From Ehretia macrophylla (Eukaryota > Streptophyta > Magnoliopsida > Boraginales > Ehretiaceae), in contig CM075769.1 of NCBI GenBank assembly GCA_037974665.1, positions 21,478,139 through 21,542,138 on the forward strand: 64,000 nucleotides of DNA, given 5' to 3'. The position numbers and the translations under genes were made by a program. The notes under the pieces were generated by a model. The model was not told where the DNA came from. It was given only the letters and a program-made list of their open reading frames with translations, and searched no databases. The stretch's first letter is position 1. The number at the start of each line of letters is the position of its first letter. This document shows positions 21,672 to 32,362 of the stretch, piece after piece.

Positions 21672-23427
21672 TTGTCTAGCTCATAAGCCGGGACAGGGTC
21701 CTCGGTCTGGTGGGTAGTGACCCTTGAATGTGTGCTTGTTAAGTGTGTCTTGAAAGTGTATGCTTGTATATGAGATTTTGTGTCTTGACTTGAATGTATG
21801 CACTTATGTGATAAAGTTATGTGTTATGTGTTAAATGTTTCTCAAGAAAGGTGAAATGCCTAGTTGTCTATCGAATTGACTTATTGAATTGGCATCGTGA
21901 ATTGAATTGACCTCGTGGATTATTATTTGCTTGAAGTATTGCTTGTAATGTGTGTATTGGAATGTCTTGAATTAGCTATGCCGTGATTTGAATTAATTAT
22001 GTTGTGCTTGACTTGATTGTTGTGTTTGAGAGACTTTGTTGAATAAACTATTTTGTAAACTTGCTGGCATAATAGCTTAAGGCATATGTATAACTGTGAT
22101 ATATTGGCATTCATACATGTCCTATTGAAATGGTAAGTAAGTCCTCTTCATCCCCTGAAGAAAGTGGTTCACCGCTGGCTTTTCAAGGTGTATGGATTGG
22201 CAGGAAATGAATGGCATTTGACTAGCCTTTATTTGGGAATTGGTGTTTGCTTTTGGAGCTCGGTTATTGGCGAATCTCTATGGTCTTCCTCTGTGCTTAA
22301 CAGTTGTAAAAGAATAGCTTTATCTTGGGGTTTTATTTGGGTATTCTTTGGAGACTTTCATTGGCACTTCTTGGTAGACTTGGCTATTGGGTTTTCAGTC
22401 GGACTTACTGCATGGTATTATCTATGGTATATGTGTCTTGGTCTTTATTGGAGTGTTACTGGTATTCCTTATTGGAAATTCTTCAATGGCATTCTCTAGG
22501 ATTCTTCGTAGTCATTTATTTAGTATTACTTATTGGGTAATTATTGGTACTTTCTTACTGGAGCATTGTTCGGGTATTTTCTTTGGCATCCCTCAGTTGG
22601 TTTGGTAACTGGAATTCCTATCAGACTCATTATCTCATATTACTTATGGTATTCTTTGAAATTCTTATTGGGCGTTCTATTGGTATTTTCCTTATTAACA
22701 AGGTTGTATGAAGTTCTCACTTGGCAAACAGTGAAGAGGCCTCAGAGTTTGGTTTCGGTATACTGTTCACCAGTTCGATGTTTATCCTTGGAGTTTTCAT
22801 TCATTTGGGAAACTATATTTGTTATTCAACTTGATTGTCTTATTGGGCACATTATTTTCTCTCCGCTATTTCCTTTGATATTCCTCTCAGCATTTGATAG
22901 CAAAACTCAGAATTTAATTGGTTGTTCCATGGGGTTATTATTTGGAAGGCTTCTTTGGACCTTTGAAATATATTTGATTGGGTTCTTAGTATTTTTCTTC
23001 AGCACTCTTAACAGGGAATTCTTCTATGAAATTCATGACCAGCAGGGTAGTTCTTTGGACCTCTGGATAGAACCTTTTGGCTTTTTGCTTGGGGATTCTC
23101 GGGCAGTAATAGTTAGACTTCTATTGGAGATTCGTGCGTGGGTATTCTTCTTGTCGTTATTGTGTAGTATTAATGACATCTACAGTATCATTGCTTTAGT
23201 CTTTATTGGTATTATCTTAGCGTTTCTGGTTGGAATTTATTCTTCTTCGGTATTCGTGTCAACGGGATTCTTGTACGGTATCTACCTTTGAGCCTTTATT
23301 TGGCGTTACCACTTGGCATTTCTACTTGAACTTTCCTATTGGTCATCTTGATGAAATACTTGTTCAATAGCTAATGAAGATTAGTCAGAATTGGATTTCA
23401 GATGATGCTGAGTTCTATTGGAAGAAG
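21672..23427 (+). other. Internal domain of element B: leader and degenerate GGTATTC/TTGG repeats
   Basis: The first ~450 bases are AT-rich leader. At about 22130 comes AATGGTAAGTAAG with the inverted repeat TCTTCA-TCCCC-TGAAGA. From 22170 to 23340 the sequence is built from drifting units such as TTATTGGTATTCC and TTGGAATTC. This gives long hydrophobic frames in more than one register (for example 22533-23291, 252 codons), which are best read as a by-product of the repeats. Equivalent domains are in D and F. Confidence 0.75.
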
Positions 23428-23463
23428 AATTGCGAGGACGCAATTGTTTTAAAGGGGGAAGGA
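23428..23463 (+). other. Pre-PPT hairpin and polypurine tract of element B
   Basis: AATTGCG-AGGA-CGCAATT (23428-23445) is followed by GTTTT and AAAGGGGGAAGGA (23451-23463), which abuts the 3' LTR. Confidence 0.88.
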
Positions 23464-26133
23464 TGTGGTAACCCGAACCCGGCATGCATTTAAAGGCATT
23501 TAATTGCATTTAATTAAGTGACATCTTAAATGTTAGCATTGGATTTGCATTTATTTTTAGTTAAACATTTATTTGAAGCTTTACTTTCATATTTCTTTTA
23601 GAAGTAACTAGAATAATATTTGAGCTAATTATTTTAACGGAATATCAACTACTTTTCATATTGATGTCAATCGGTTTTATTTTTCTTGCACTTAAATGCT
23701 CGGATTTCAATTAAATGAAAAGTAGCTCCGAGCCGGAGTAAATTTTAAACTATGATGCTTTCAAAAAATGATATATTTCTTAGATTCTTTGAGATTTAAT
23801 TGTTACTTCTTTGTTGACGCAAAGTGCATAGCATATCGAGAGCGATAGTTAGAGAACGGTTCCTAGTCCTCAGCAAATAGTGAAAACTAGTGTTTAGTGT
23901 TTTAATTTTAGTATTTTAGTTGTTATTAACTGGAATTGGATTTATGTTAGATGTTTTAGCCTTAAAATGCCAAAAATTAAGCTTATTTGACCAACTTAAG
24001 TTAGCTTTGACCAAGGGCTTGACTTGTTGACTTTTTAGCATCTTTTATAAGCTTAAATTAACAAGGAAAATAAAGGAAAAAAGCTGGAAAACAGAATGGG
24101 AGGGCCGAAACATAGAGAGAAAGAAAACAAAAAACATTTCAACTTCAAACTTCAATTTCTTCGCGGGAGCTTGTGCGGGGTGGTTTCCGAGGCTTCCAGC
24201 GTGGGTTTCCTAGCGTCTAGGAGCATCTAAGGTGAGGGTTTAATGTTTATTTGCGCATTTGAAAGTTGTGTGTTAACTTTGATTTTTGAGATTTATCCGT
24301 ATAGTGTTATTTAAATCGTTTTGAGGCTTAAAGTATGTTCCCTAGCAATCGTAGAACATGTATTTATAGCTTTTTAACATTTTCTGCGGTTAAATGTTGA
24401 GATTGCAATTTAAATTGATTAATGAATAGTACTTTATGAATAGTAAACCCTTGAAACGATGAAGTTGCTCCGTTATGCTATCCGTTGATGTAGAAATGTG
24501 CTAGATATGCTAGAATGCCTAAATGTGTGGTTTAATTGGAATGTGTAATAGAAAAACGGAGAAAAACGGCTTAGTAAAAGTCGGGGTCGTTTAGGTCGAC
24601 TTTAGCGTTTTCTCGTTTTGCGTGATGACATTGTTTCGGGAGCCCATGGAAGCACTTTTGGTGCGGTCGTGGTGTTGGTTGGGTGTTTGGTTGGTATAGT
24701 TGTAGTTCAAACGAGAAAAGGGAAAAAATCGGGCTTTGCGTGAATTCTAGGGTTAAGTAGGGTTTCGGAGTCTCTAGACGTGCTTTATAGTGACCTAGGA
24801 AGATTGGCGAAGTCGGTTTCCGGAACTCGTGGCTCGTTTGGAGATGGTAGTGTTTTGATAGTTGGGGCCGATTTGTGACTTTGTGTGTTTTCTTGATGTT
24901 ATGCCTATAGAATGCTTGTTAATGCTTTTTATCGGTTGCTATGCTTGCTAATGCTTATTCCGCTTGTTAGAGTTGGTTGTTGATTGAAATGTTTATCCAT
25001 TGTTGAGAATGCTTGATATCTTGTTTATCGCTCGTTTATCGCCTTGTATCGAGTCTTGCATTGCATAGTGTCTCGTGCGTGAGTGATGAGCCTCTCTGGG
25101 TAGCCTCGGGTTGCCAGTGTTGGTTGCTCTAGCTCCGCTGCTATTCCCATTCTCGCTTGGGTTGCCTCCCAGGGAGATTTGGGTCGTAGAATTGATGGAT
25201 ACTTCTGGGATATTCCAAACTGGTGTTATAAGGTGGATGCGCGCTTATTGTCATCGTTGTCAAACATCAAGCTCGAGATTGATGTATTGCTCGTGAAATG
25301 GTATATTGCTCGTGTGAGTGAACCACAGCCTTCAGAGTGTGGTATAGCTTTAAAGGGTTGTGTTAATGCTTTCTTGATTGCTTATAGTATTCTTGTTTGT
25401 ATTGAATGTTTCCTTATTGTCTTTATTGCTTAACTATGATTATTTGCATTGCACGATCTTCTTTCTCTCCAACTCGATATCTGTCTCGCCCTCACTGAGT
25501 ATACGTGTTGTGTATACTCACTCCTCACTACCACATTTCAGGAAATGCCTTGTTAGCTGAAAAGTTTGTGGATATGTGTTAGTTCGTGCCTGAAGAGTTG
25601 TCTTGCGTGCTTTGTGGCTTGAGCTGTCAAAGATGTAAAGATGTATGTTCATATGTTGTATGTATTTATTGTTAAAAGAAATGTAATTTAATCTAGCTAA
25701 GTAGTTGAGGTAGATTGATAAGTTAGTTATGTATTCAGTAGTATAGTTAACCCGATGCATGTTTGTAATTGTCTAAAAGAAAAGAGTGAGAATGGTATGA
25801 TAGTATATTTTGTGCAGTAGATTAATATGGATTTAATGTCAAGCTTGAATGTTCTTGTAAAAGATGTAAAGAGATAGGTTAGCTTTAAACTGGAAATGTA
25901 TATTTATATGCTGTGTTTAGTTGTTGAGAACCAAGGCTTGGATGGCCTTGAGGTGGTTGAATGTTTGGACATGGTATTGGTCCACTTATATGTTATTATA
26001 GGGTTTTACATTTTGCCTAGAAACAGGGGAGACTCCGTCCGTTTTCCCTGAAAATTATGCCCGGGTTTGGTTTTGGGTTGTGATTAGATTGATTGATAGA
26101 ACTCCCGGTCTCGAAATGGATCGGGGTGTTACA
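23464..26133 (+). repeat. 3' LTR of element B
   Basis: This is 2670 bp. The stem-loop is a perfect 9-bp pair here, TGAGTATAC (25496-25504) with GTATACTCA (25512-25520). The LTR ends GGGTGTTACA before catgg. Confidence 0.95.
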
Positions 26134-26430
26134 CATGGGCCAAAGCCTATGTCTACTAATACATTGTTAATTATAAAATCATAAACTAAGTGATGGGGAA
26201 CATCAAAATCCATAGAATCTTCGTCGAAGAGATAATGGCGATGTATAATAACGTCAATACTTCTCGGCACAAAGTGATCCAGGTTGCCTAACAAACAAAT
26301 CAGACACATAATCGTTAACTGGTACTATTGTCTCCTCAGTTTCACTTGTAATGGGGATGAAAAAAGAGTTGTGAGCTCAAAAGAACTCTGTGCGGGGAAG
26401 TCATCGGGGTGGTTTTGAAAACATTTTCAA

Positions 26431-26686
26431 GCCTTTGCAAACAATGGGGACTGATTGAGTGACTTTTGCAAATATTGGGGACTAATTGAGTGACTTTTGC
26501 AAACAATGGGGACTAATTGTGGGACTTTTACAAACAATAGGGACTATTTGTGGGACTTTTACAAACAATAGGGACTATTTGTGGGACTTTTACAAACAAT
26601 AGGGACTAACTGAATGACTTGTAAAACAATAGGGACTATTTGTCCAAAATTTATAAACAATGGGGACTATTTGTCCAATTTCCTCT
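26431..26686. repeat. 31-bp minisatellite in solo LTR H
   Basis: There are about eight units of the type ACTTTTACAAACAATAGGGA + CTATTTGTGGG. The three central units are nearly identical and the outer ones diverged (GACTGATTGAGTG, ATTTGTCC). Confidence 0.85.
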
Positions 26687-28806
26687 TGTAATAATAAATA
26701 GACTATATACCATATACTATTTTAATAACCATAATCCTCCATAATCAAGTAATTGATTCGAATTAGTAATGCACTTAAACAAACAAACCTGTACTTCAAC
26801 TAATCAATTAGCTGCATATGCCATTTACTTAAACTCCTCATATGTATAACTATATAACACCCGTATAATTCCATATATATGCTAAACCATTATAATGCCT
26901 TTTTAGAAAGAAGAAGAAGAACCCGCATATCAATTATTTCAATATATGCTAATCCTACACATATAGTTTACATAACAAAAGATCAACAATGCATTTTAAA
27001 ACAGATTCCCACACATTCATCTTATGTCTTTCTTAATCCTCATATAAACTAAACATAGAATAATACCAACTAAGCATAATTAAATTAAAAGAAATCAGCC
27101 ATGAATTTAAAGAAAAAACCCGCACCTGATCGTGAATTTGAGTTGCTAAGAAGCTTTTAAAAGCTAGTGAGATTTGGTTTGTTGTGCTTTAGAATCTGAA
27201 ATGCTGTAGCTCTTTATACTACTTCGGGTTTGCTCTAATTGGTCCATGGCTTATTTAGACCTCATGACTAAGCTTAGCTTTTGTATCTCGTTGGCAACAT
27301 GGAAGCATTACTAGGTCATCATATAATCTACTCCTAATAACTAGCTATCATGAAGCAAGCTCCTGCGTGTTTTACTTCCGACGCCCAGCGATGCATGCAA
27401 GGAATCCACACGGCTAGATGATGAACTGATTCACAGCTTGTTCCTTAAATTAAATTGACAGCAACATTAGCCTAATTCTAGGTAGTCATGATGAGCTTCT
27501 CAACCAATGGTTGTCCACGATTTTCCTTGGTGTTGTGTAAGTTGTTTGGATGCTAAGCCAAGATTCTTATAAACGTGGTAACTAATCCAGCTAGGAAAAG
27601 AGAGATTGCAGCAGGTCAAACAGCCTGGTGATCGAGCAAAGCTAATTACTTAGGCAATGACTATGGTGAGGATTGTCCTTATTAAGCTGGCTGCTCATTT
27701 TAGTAATTTGAAGATGGACGTCATGCTGATTTATCAAACTAGCAGGCGAAACAATTGCTACTCGACGGGAATTGCACCATGCTTCGATCCTCATGTGCAT
27801 GTAGTGGTGAAGTCGGATGGTTAATGGCTTACTGAGTTTAAGACTTAAATAACAAAGCTCTAATAAGAACCAATGTTAATAGGTTCACTTAATAAAATGT
27901 TTTAAGAAATGCTTAAACCAAAATATTAAAACCTTCTATGACCTAAGCTTAAATGATAGTGAGAATGGTAGTGGTAAAGTCTAATATAAATGTGGTCATG
28001 TAGACAAATCAAATAGCTAAGTATCAAATAATTAAATGGTTAAAGAATCAAATCAAGCTTAAGTGTCGCGCTAAAATTCCCTTGTCTTTTGCGAGCTATA
28101 TTAATTCTAACACTTTTTAACTGAACAATAACTACTTAGGAAAAGAGCAAGAATATTTTAAATTATTTTTCTAATTAGCCCAGTATTTTAATATCCCAAA
28201 ACTACAATTCCTACTATGTTAACTTAAACATTTATTTGAGTAGGGTTACACCTCGTACTAGGCTAGTTTAACATATTAATTCAAATATACCACTGATAGC
28301 CTTTTCATTTCTTTAGGTCTATAATCTCCAATTGTTTAGTACACCAACCATCATTCACCAAGTGTTTCCATAAAAATCTAATATGGTTAAAAACTGTATA
28401 AATTATTATAATAAATGTTAGCTAATTATAATCCCAAAGTAAAATGGTTCAGCCAGTATCCTAATTCCTTCTTCCATTTCGCAAGCTTATATCCTAATAT
28501 ATCCTAACCACACCTAACTATAAGGTCTCATACCAATTAAATTAACTAAGTCCAGTTGAACTACAAAAACTATTAATTTAAATAGTAGATAAGGTCTTAT
28601 TTAAATAAATATTAACTAAGTTCAATCAAACCATAAGAATCATTAAAATCTGCAGTTTACCATTAATTCCCCTTTAAATTGAAATGAATGCTTAGTTTGA
28701 TATACTAATTTAACACATATCCTTAATTTAGAAAACACCAAGCACATAAATAATACTTATTTCATATACTACTATTCGAAACTCAGGTATGGGTCCTTAC
28801 ACATCA

Positions 28807-29838
28807 GGTACTTTAATATTCTTCAACAGATTGAGAAATACTTCTTTATCTTTTCTAGTCATTGAGTAAGAAGCAGGGGGATAAAACACTTTTCCGTTAG
28901 ATAGTTCCACAGGGTGAAGTTTATTTCGTATTTCCATGCGTTTCAAATCATAGCGAGCTTTTGGGTCATCTTTGTTCTTTCCTTTAATGTTCAACAATCT
29001 TCCAAGCACATTTTCACATACATTTTTCTCGATCTGTATAACATTAAGATTATGACACAATATATTGAACTCCCAATAAGGAAATTTAAAGAAGATGCTC
29101 TTTTTTTTCTATGACACTGATTCACTAACAATCTCATCACCCATCTCAATTTCTGTATCATCAAACATGTCATCTAGGGCATTAGTAACTCTCTTTCTCT
29201 TCCTTTTAGAAATACTTGTTCGTTTCTTATATTCATAATAGGTTCATCAATGAAATTAACCCCACACAACTGTCTTAATGGATCTGACCCTGACATGTCT
29301 TCGGTGCTATCCTTTGTTCCTCAGTCCCATCAAAGTCGCGCTTTTGTGCTCGAAACTTGTGTGGTTGACTCAACCATCGACGATGCCCTAAATAACAATA
29401 TTTGTGCCCATGATGTAGCCACTTTGATTATGTCATATCTGCACAACATGGACATGCCTTCTTTCCTTTGGTGCTCCAACCTGATAAATAAGCATAGGCA
29501 GAAAAATCATTGACAGTCCACATTAATACAACCCACATTGTGAAATTCTGTTTACTCATTGCATCATATGTTTGGACACCTTCTCACAAATGTAACAACT
29601 CATCAATAAGTGGCTGAAGAAAAATATATATTTTATCTCTTGGGGCATATTTTCCTGGGATGATTGTTGACAAGATTAATGAAGATTGTTTTATGCACAT
29701 CCACGGAGGTAAATTATACGGCATTAGAATGACAGGCCATATGATGTATGCATTGCTCAAAGATCCAAATGGATTGAAACCATCACTGGCTAATGCAAGT
29801 CTAACATTACGTGGATCATGAGCAAAATTAGGATACAT
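28807..29838 (-). pseudogene. tnp2: CACTA transposase tnp2 pseudogene, transposase core
   Basis: The minus strand starts inside the Transposase_21 domain. It reads YPNFAHDPRNVRLALASDGFNPFG and YNLPPWMCIKQSS, then YDAMSKQNF and NDFSAYAYLSGWSTKGKKACP (about 29560-29450). Next come HGHKYCYLGHRRWL and FRAQKRDFDGTEEQR (29440-29290) and FPYWEFNILCHNLNVIQIEKN (about 29090-29030). It ends in ENVLGRLLNIKGK and FLNLLKNIKVPD, where LTR H interrupts. A stop (ADMT-stop) and other breaks are present. The 5' end is cut by element D at 29839. This family excises and inserts CACTA elements; this copy is inactive. Confidence 0.92.
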
Positions 29839-31812
29839 TTTGAGACTGCGAAATTTGCCCTATTTGCAATTACCTGTTTTCACTCGGTTATATATATTAT
29901 TTGAACTCATATACGTGCATATGTATGAATTACATAAAACACTAAGTTAAATGTACATTTCAGTTTCATTTGAAATTAATTTAACTTTTGAAAAATGATG
30001 ACTTTTGGTCTTCTTTGACTTTTGACCTTTCATCTTCTATGACTAAACTAGATTTATTTGTAAATACTACTCCTATTACATGATATATGTGCCTTCATAA
30101 AACTTTTATAAAGATTTTAATGAAACCCCAAAATTCCCTTTATGTGAAATTAAGTATTTTGACTTGTTTATATATTATATGAATTAAAATATGATAATTA
30201 TGTGATTTTAACTTCTATTACATGCTATGTGAGCATTCATGAAATTTTCATAAAAATCTGCATTGAAAATTTTATCGTCGAGTTTTGTTAATAGTATTTT
30301 TGAAACATGTCCGCTATAATTTTGAAACTGGTCTTTTAAACATTTGAAAACCTAGTCTTCGGATATTAATAGACCCGTGTTTGATAAAAATTGATTCTGA
30401 AACAGAATAGGAATTTAAATAGACTTTTCGGGCAAAAAGTAGCATTTTTGAGCCAAATAGTGATTTCTACTAAACCCGATTCTTGCGTTGACTTTCGTTG
30501 ACCTAGTATATATTAATATAAATGTATTTATATGTGATATTAAATGATTTTAGATTAATTGTGCATTCAAAAGACATTTGAAAACAAATAAAATGACTTT
30601 TCATATTTTTTTTGCAAAAATAAGCATGTTATTTTAGTTGTATGCATATATATGCTTATATTTGCTTACATAGACTTACACATAAATTTTGTCAACTAAA
30701 ATATAGTCCTAATAAATATAGTATTAGTTAGATAGTATTTATATTTCTATTTTTGGCTAAAAATAACAAAAAAATGACTAAGTAATCAACTTTGACCAAT
30801 TCTTTTTGCATTGACTTATTACTTATCTTAATATATACTCAAATATCAGTCAAAAAACCAAAAAACACACCAAAAATCGTGGCTCCTTGGAGGAGAAAGA
30901 AGAACAACATTTTCAAGGTTTTTCAAAGTATTTTTCACATAAAAACTTCAATTCAAGGCCAAATCACTTCATTCAAAGCTTGATTTTGCTTGTTGGGCAT
31001 CCATTCTACCTATTTATAGCCTTCGTTTGCATCAAAGGTGAGAGAAAAACTAGATCTTATTTTTAAAGTTTGTGTCAAATTTTAGTTGATGCATTGTTAG
31101 TTGTTATTTTGTTAAATTGACGTTAGATTATTGCTTAGAAGATGACAAAGACCAATTATATGCATTTATAGCCATTTTGAATGGTAGTAGCATGTATTTC
31201 TATTTTTTGGGTATTAAAATTGATTTAATGGTTCATTGTTAAATAATTGTTGTTGTAGTAGTTGGAATTGATTGGTTGTTGCTTCTATGAGTTTGTGAAT
31301 TATGGTGTAGTAATGTTGTAATGCCGAATTTTTGATTTGAATGTCGTAGCAAAAGTCTAGAAATTTCAGTCTTGGTGCATTGCAAAATTAGGGTTGTTGA
31401 GATTGTTTTGGATGTCTTTTGGCTAGTTTAAGAGGGGGCTAATGTACTTGCATTGATGGTTGAGTGATAGGAAGTGGTTTGGAGGTTATTGGATTTCTAG
31501 ATTGTAAGTTATGAATTTTAGAAGTTTGTGTAGTCTTTCTTTAATATGTTAAAATGTTGTCTTTGGTTGTTTGGGTAGTGTTTGAGTAGTTGATTCTTTG
31601 GTTGTCGTTGATTAGGTTTGGGATTGAATGTATGATCAAATGCATGTTGAGTTGGATGGCCTACTTTGTCATCTAATTTAAGTGTTTTAGAATTGTATAG
31701 TTATTGATTGTTTAAAAGTTGTTTAATTATTTGTTGAAACATTGTTAAATTGATTGTTCATTATTGAAGTGTCGGGAGTTAGGCAACCTTCTTGTTGTTC
31801 TCTCGGAATGTA

Positions 31813-31912
31813 AAGAGTCAAGTGTCATTGTTGTTAAGAGTCAAGTGTCATTGTTGTTGAGAGTCAAGTGTCATTGTTGTTGAGAGTCAAGTGTCATTGT
31901 TGTTATGAGTCA
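31813..31912 (+). repeat. 24-bp tandem repeat in the D 5' LTR
   Basis: There are four units of GAGTCAAGTGTCATTGTTGT + TRA, then a partial. The 3' LTR of the same element has three units (39287-39358). Confidence 0.85.
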
Positions 31913-32362
31913 TGATAGTGTTGTGTCACTTCGGGAGGCATCTTGGGTTGCTGGCACAGTTATCATGGCTAATCCCTATCTCGTGTGGTCGGAGAGTGCC
32001 ATGGAGTGTGGGTCTAGAATAAGGTACCTCAGGATTGTGTCATTGGGTTTTGAGAAGTTGGTTAACATTGAAACGGCATATGGAGCTACATCAGCAAGTG
32101 TATCGTATTCTTATTGTTTGTTTACTGTTATTATTATATTTGTATTGTTATTAATGTTTATTGCGTGTTTATTGCTCAAAGGATGATTTCCCAAGTAGTA
32201 AAGAAAATGATTTCAAAACATCTTGCGAATCCTCACTGAGCTTTGTTATATATAAGCTCACCCTCATTCGTTTATTGTCATCAGGTGTTACTGAGCTGGA
32301 GTTAGGGTACATGCCTCAGGAAGGTGATAATGTGCTTTGTGTGGACAAGTCTTATGTGCCAG

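Larger units (their letters stand above)
18996..26133 (+). mobile_element. Element B: non-autonomous Ty3-type LTR retrotransposon (TSD catgg)
   Basis: It is flanked by catgg at 18991-18995 and 26134-26138. The LTRs, 2662 and 2670 bp, are nearly identical by eye, so insertion is recent. The internal region (21658-23463) is only 1.8 kb. It has a PBS, a leader, a degenerate repeat domain, a hairpin and a PPT, but no gag or pol. LTR motifs link it to element C and to the LTR at 63067. Confidence 0.94.
18755..28801 (-). mobile_element. H: solo LTR in tnp2 (TSD catca), carrying element B
   Basis: The plus strand starts TGTAACGACCCTAAC and ends GGGTCCTTACA, flanked by catca at 18750-18754 and 28802-28806. 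Without B it is about 2.9 kb. Minus orientation is inferred from the GACCC start, the GGGTCGTTACA end and a TATAAAG near 27213-27219 on the minus strand. No PBS or PPT is seen. It contains a 31-bp minisatellite (26431-26686). The remainder (26139-26430 and 26690-28801) is AT-rich and shows no coding frame I recognise. Confidence 0.85.

Noticed and set aside
22164..23291. Hydrophobic frames in element B, which look like membrane proteins (up to 252 codons)
   Set aside because: They occur in two registers over the same repeats, have equivalents in D and F with no aligned residues, and follow from the drifting GGTATTC units; no domain is recognised.
26055..26309. Minus-strand frame of 84 codons across the end of B, possible gene
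   Set aside because: It starts in LTR H and runs into the B LTR across the TSD; chance fusion.
29250..29513. Plus-strand frame of 87 codons
   Set aside because: It is the antisense of the tnp2 segment reading HGHKYCYLGHRRWL; shadow frame.
31813..31912. Possible CRISPR array (24-bp repeats)
   Set aside because: Units are directly tandem with no spacers, in a plant LTR, and the number differs between LTRs; slippage repeat.
31905..32186. Frame of 93 codons with a hydrophobic end, and its copy at 39356-39646
   Set aside because: The two are the same stretch of the two LTRs of element D, so the duplication is not independent evidence of a gene; no homolog is recognised.
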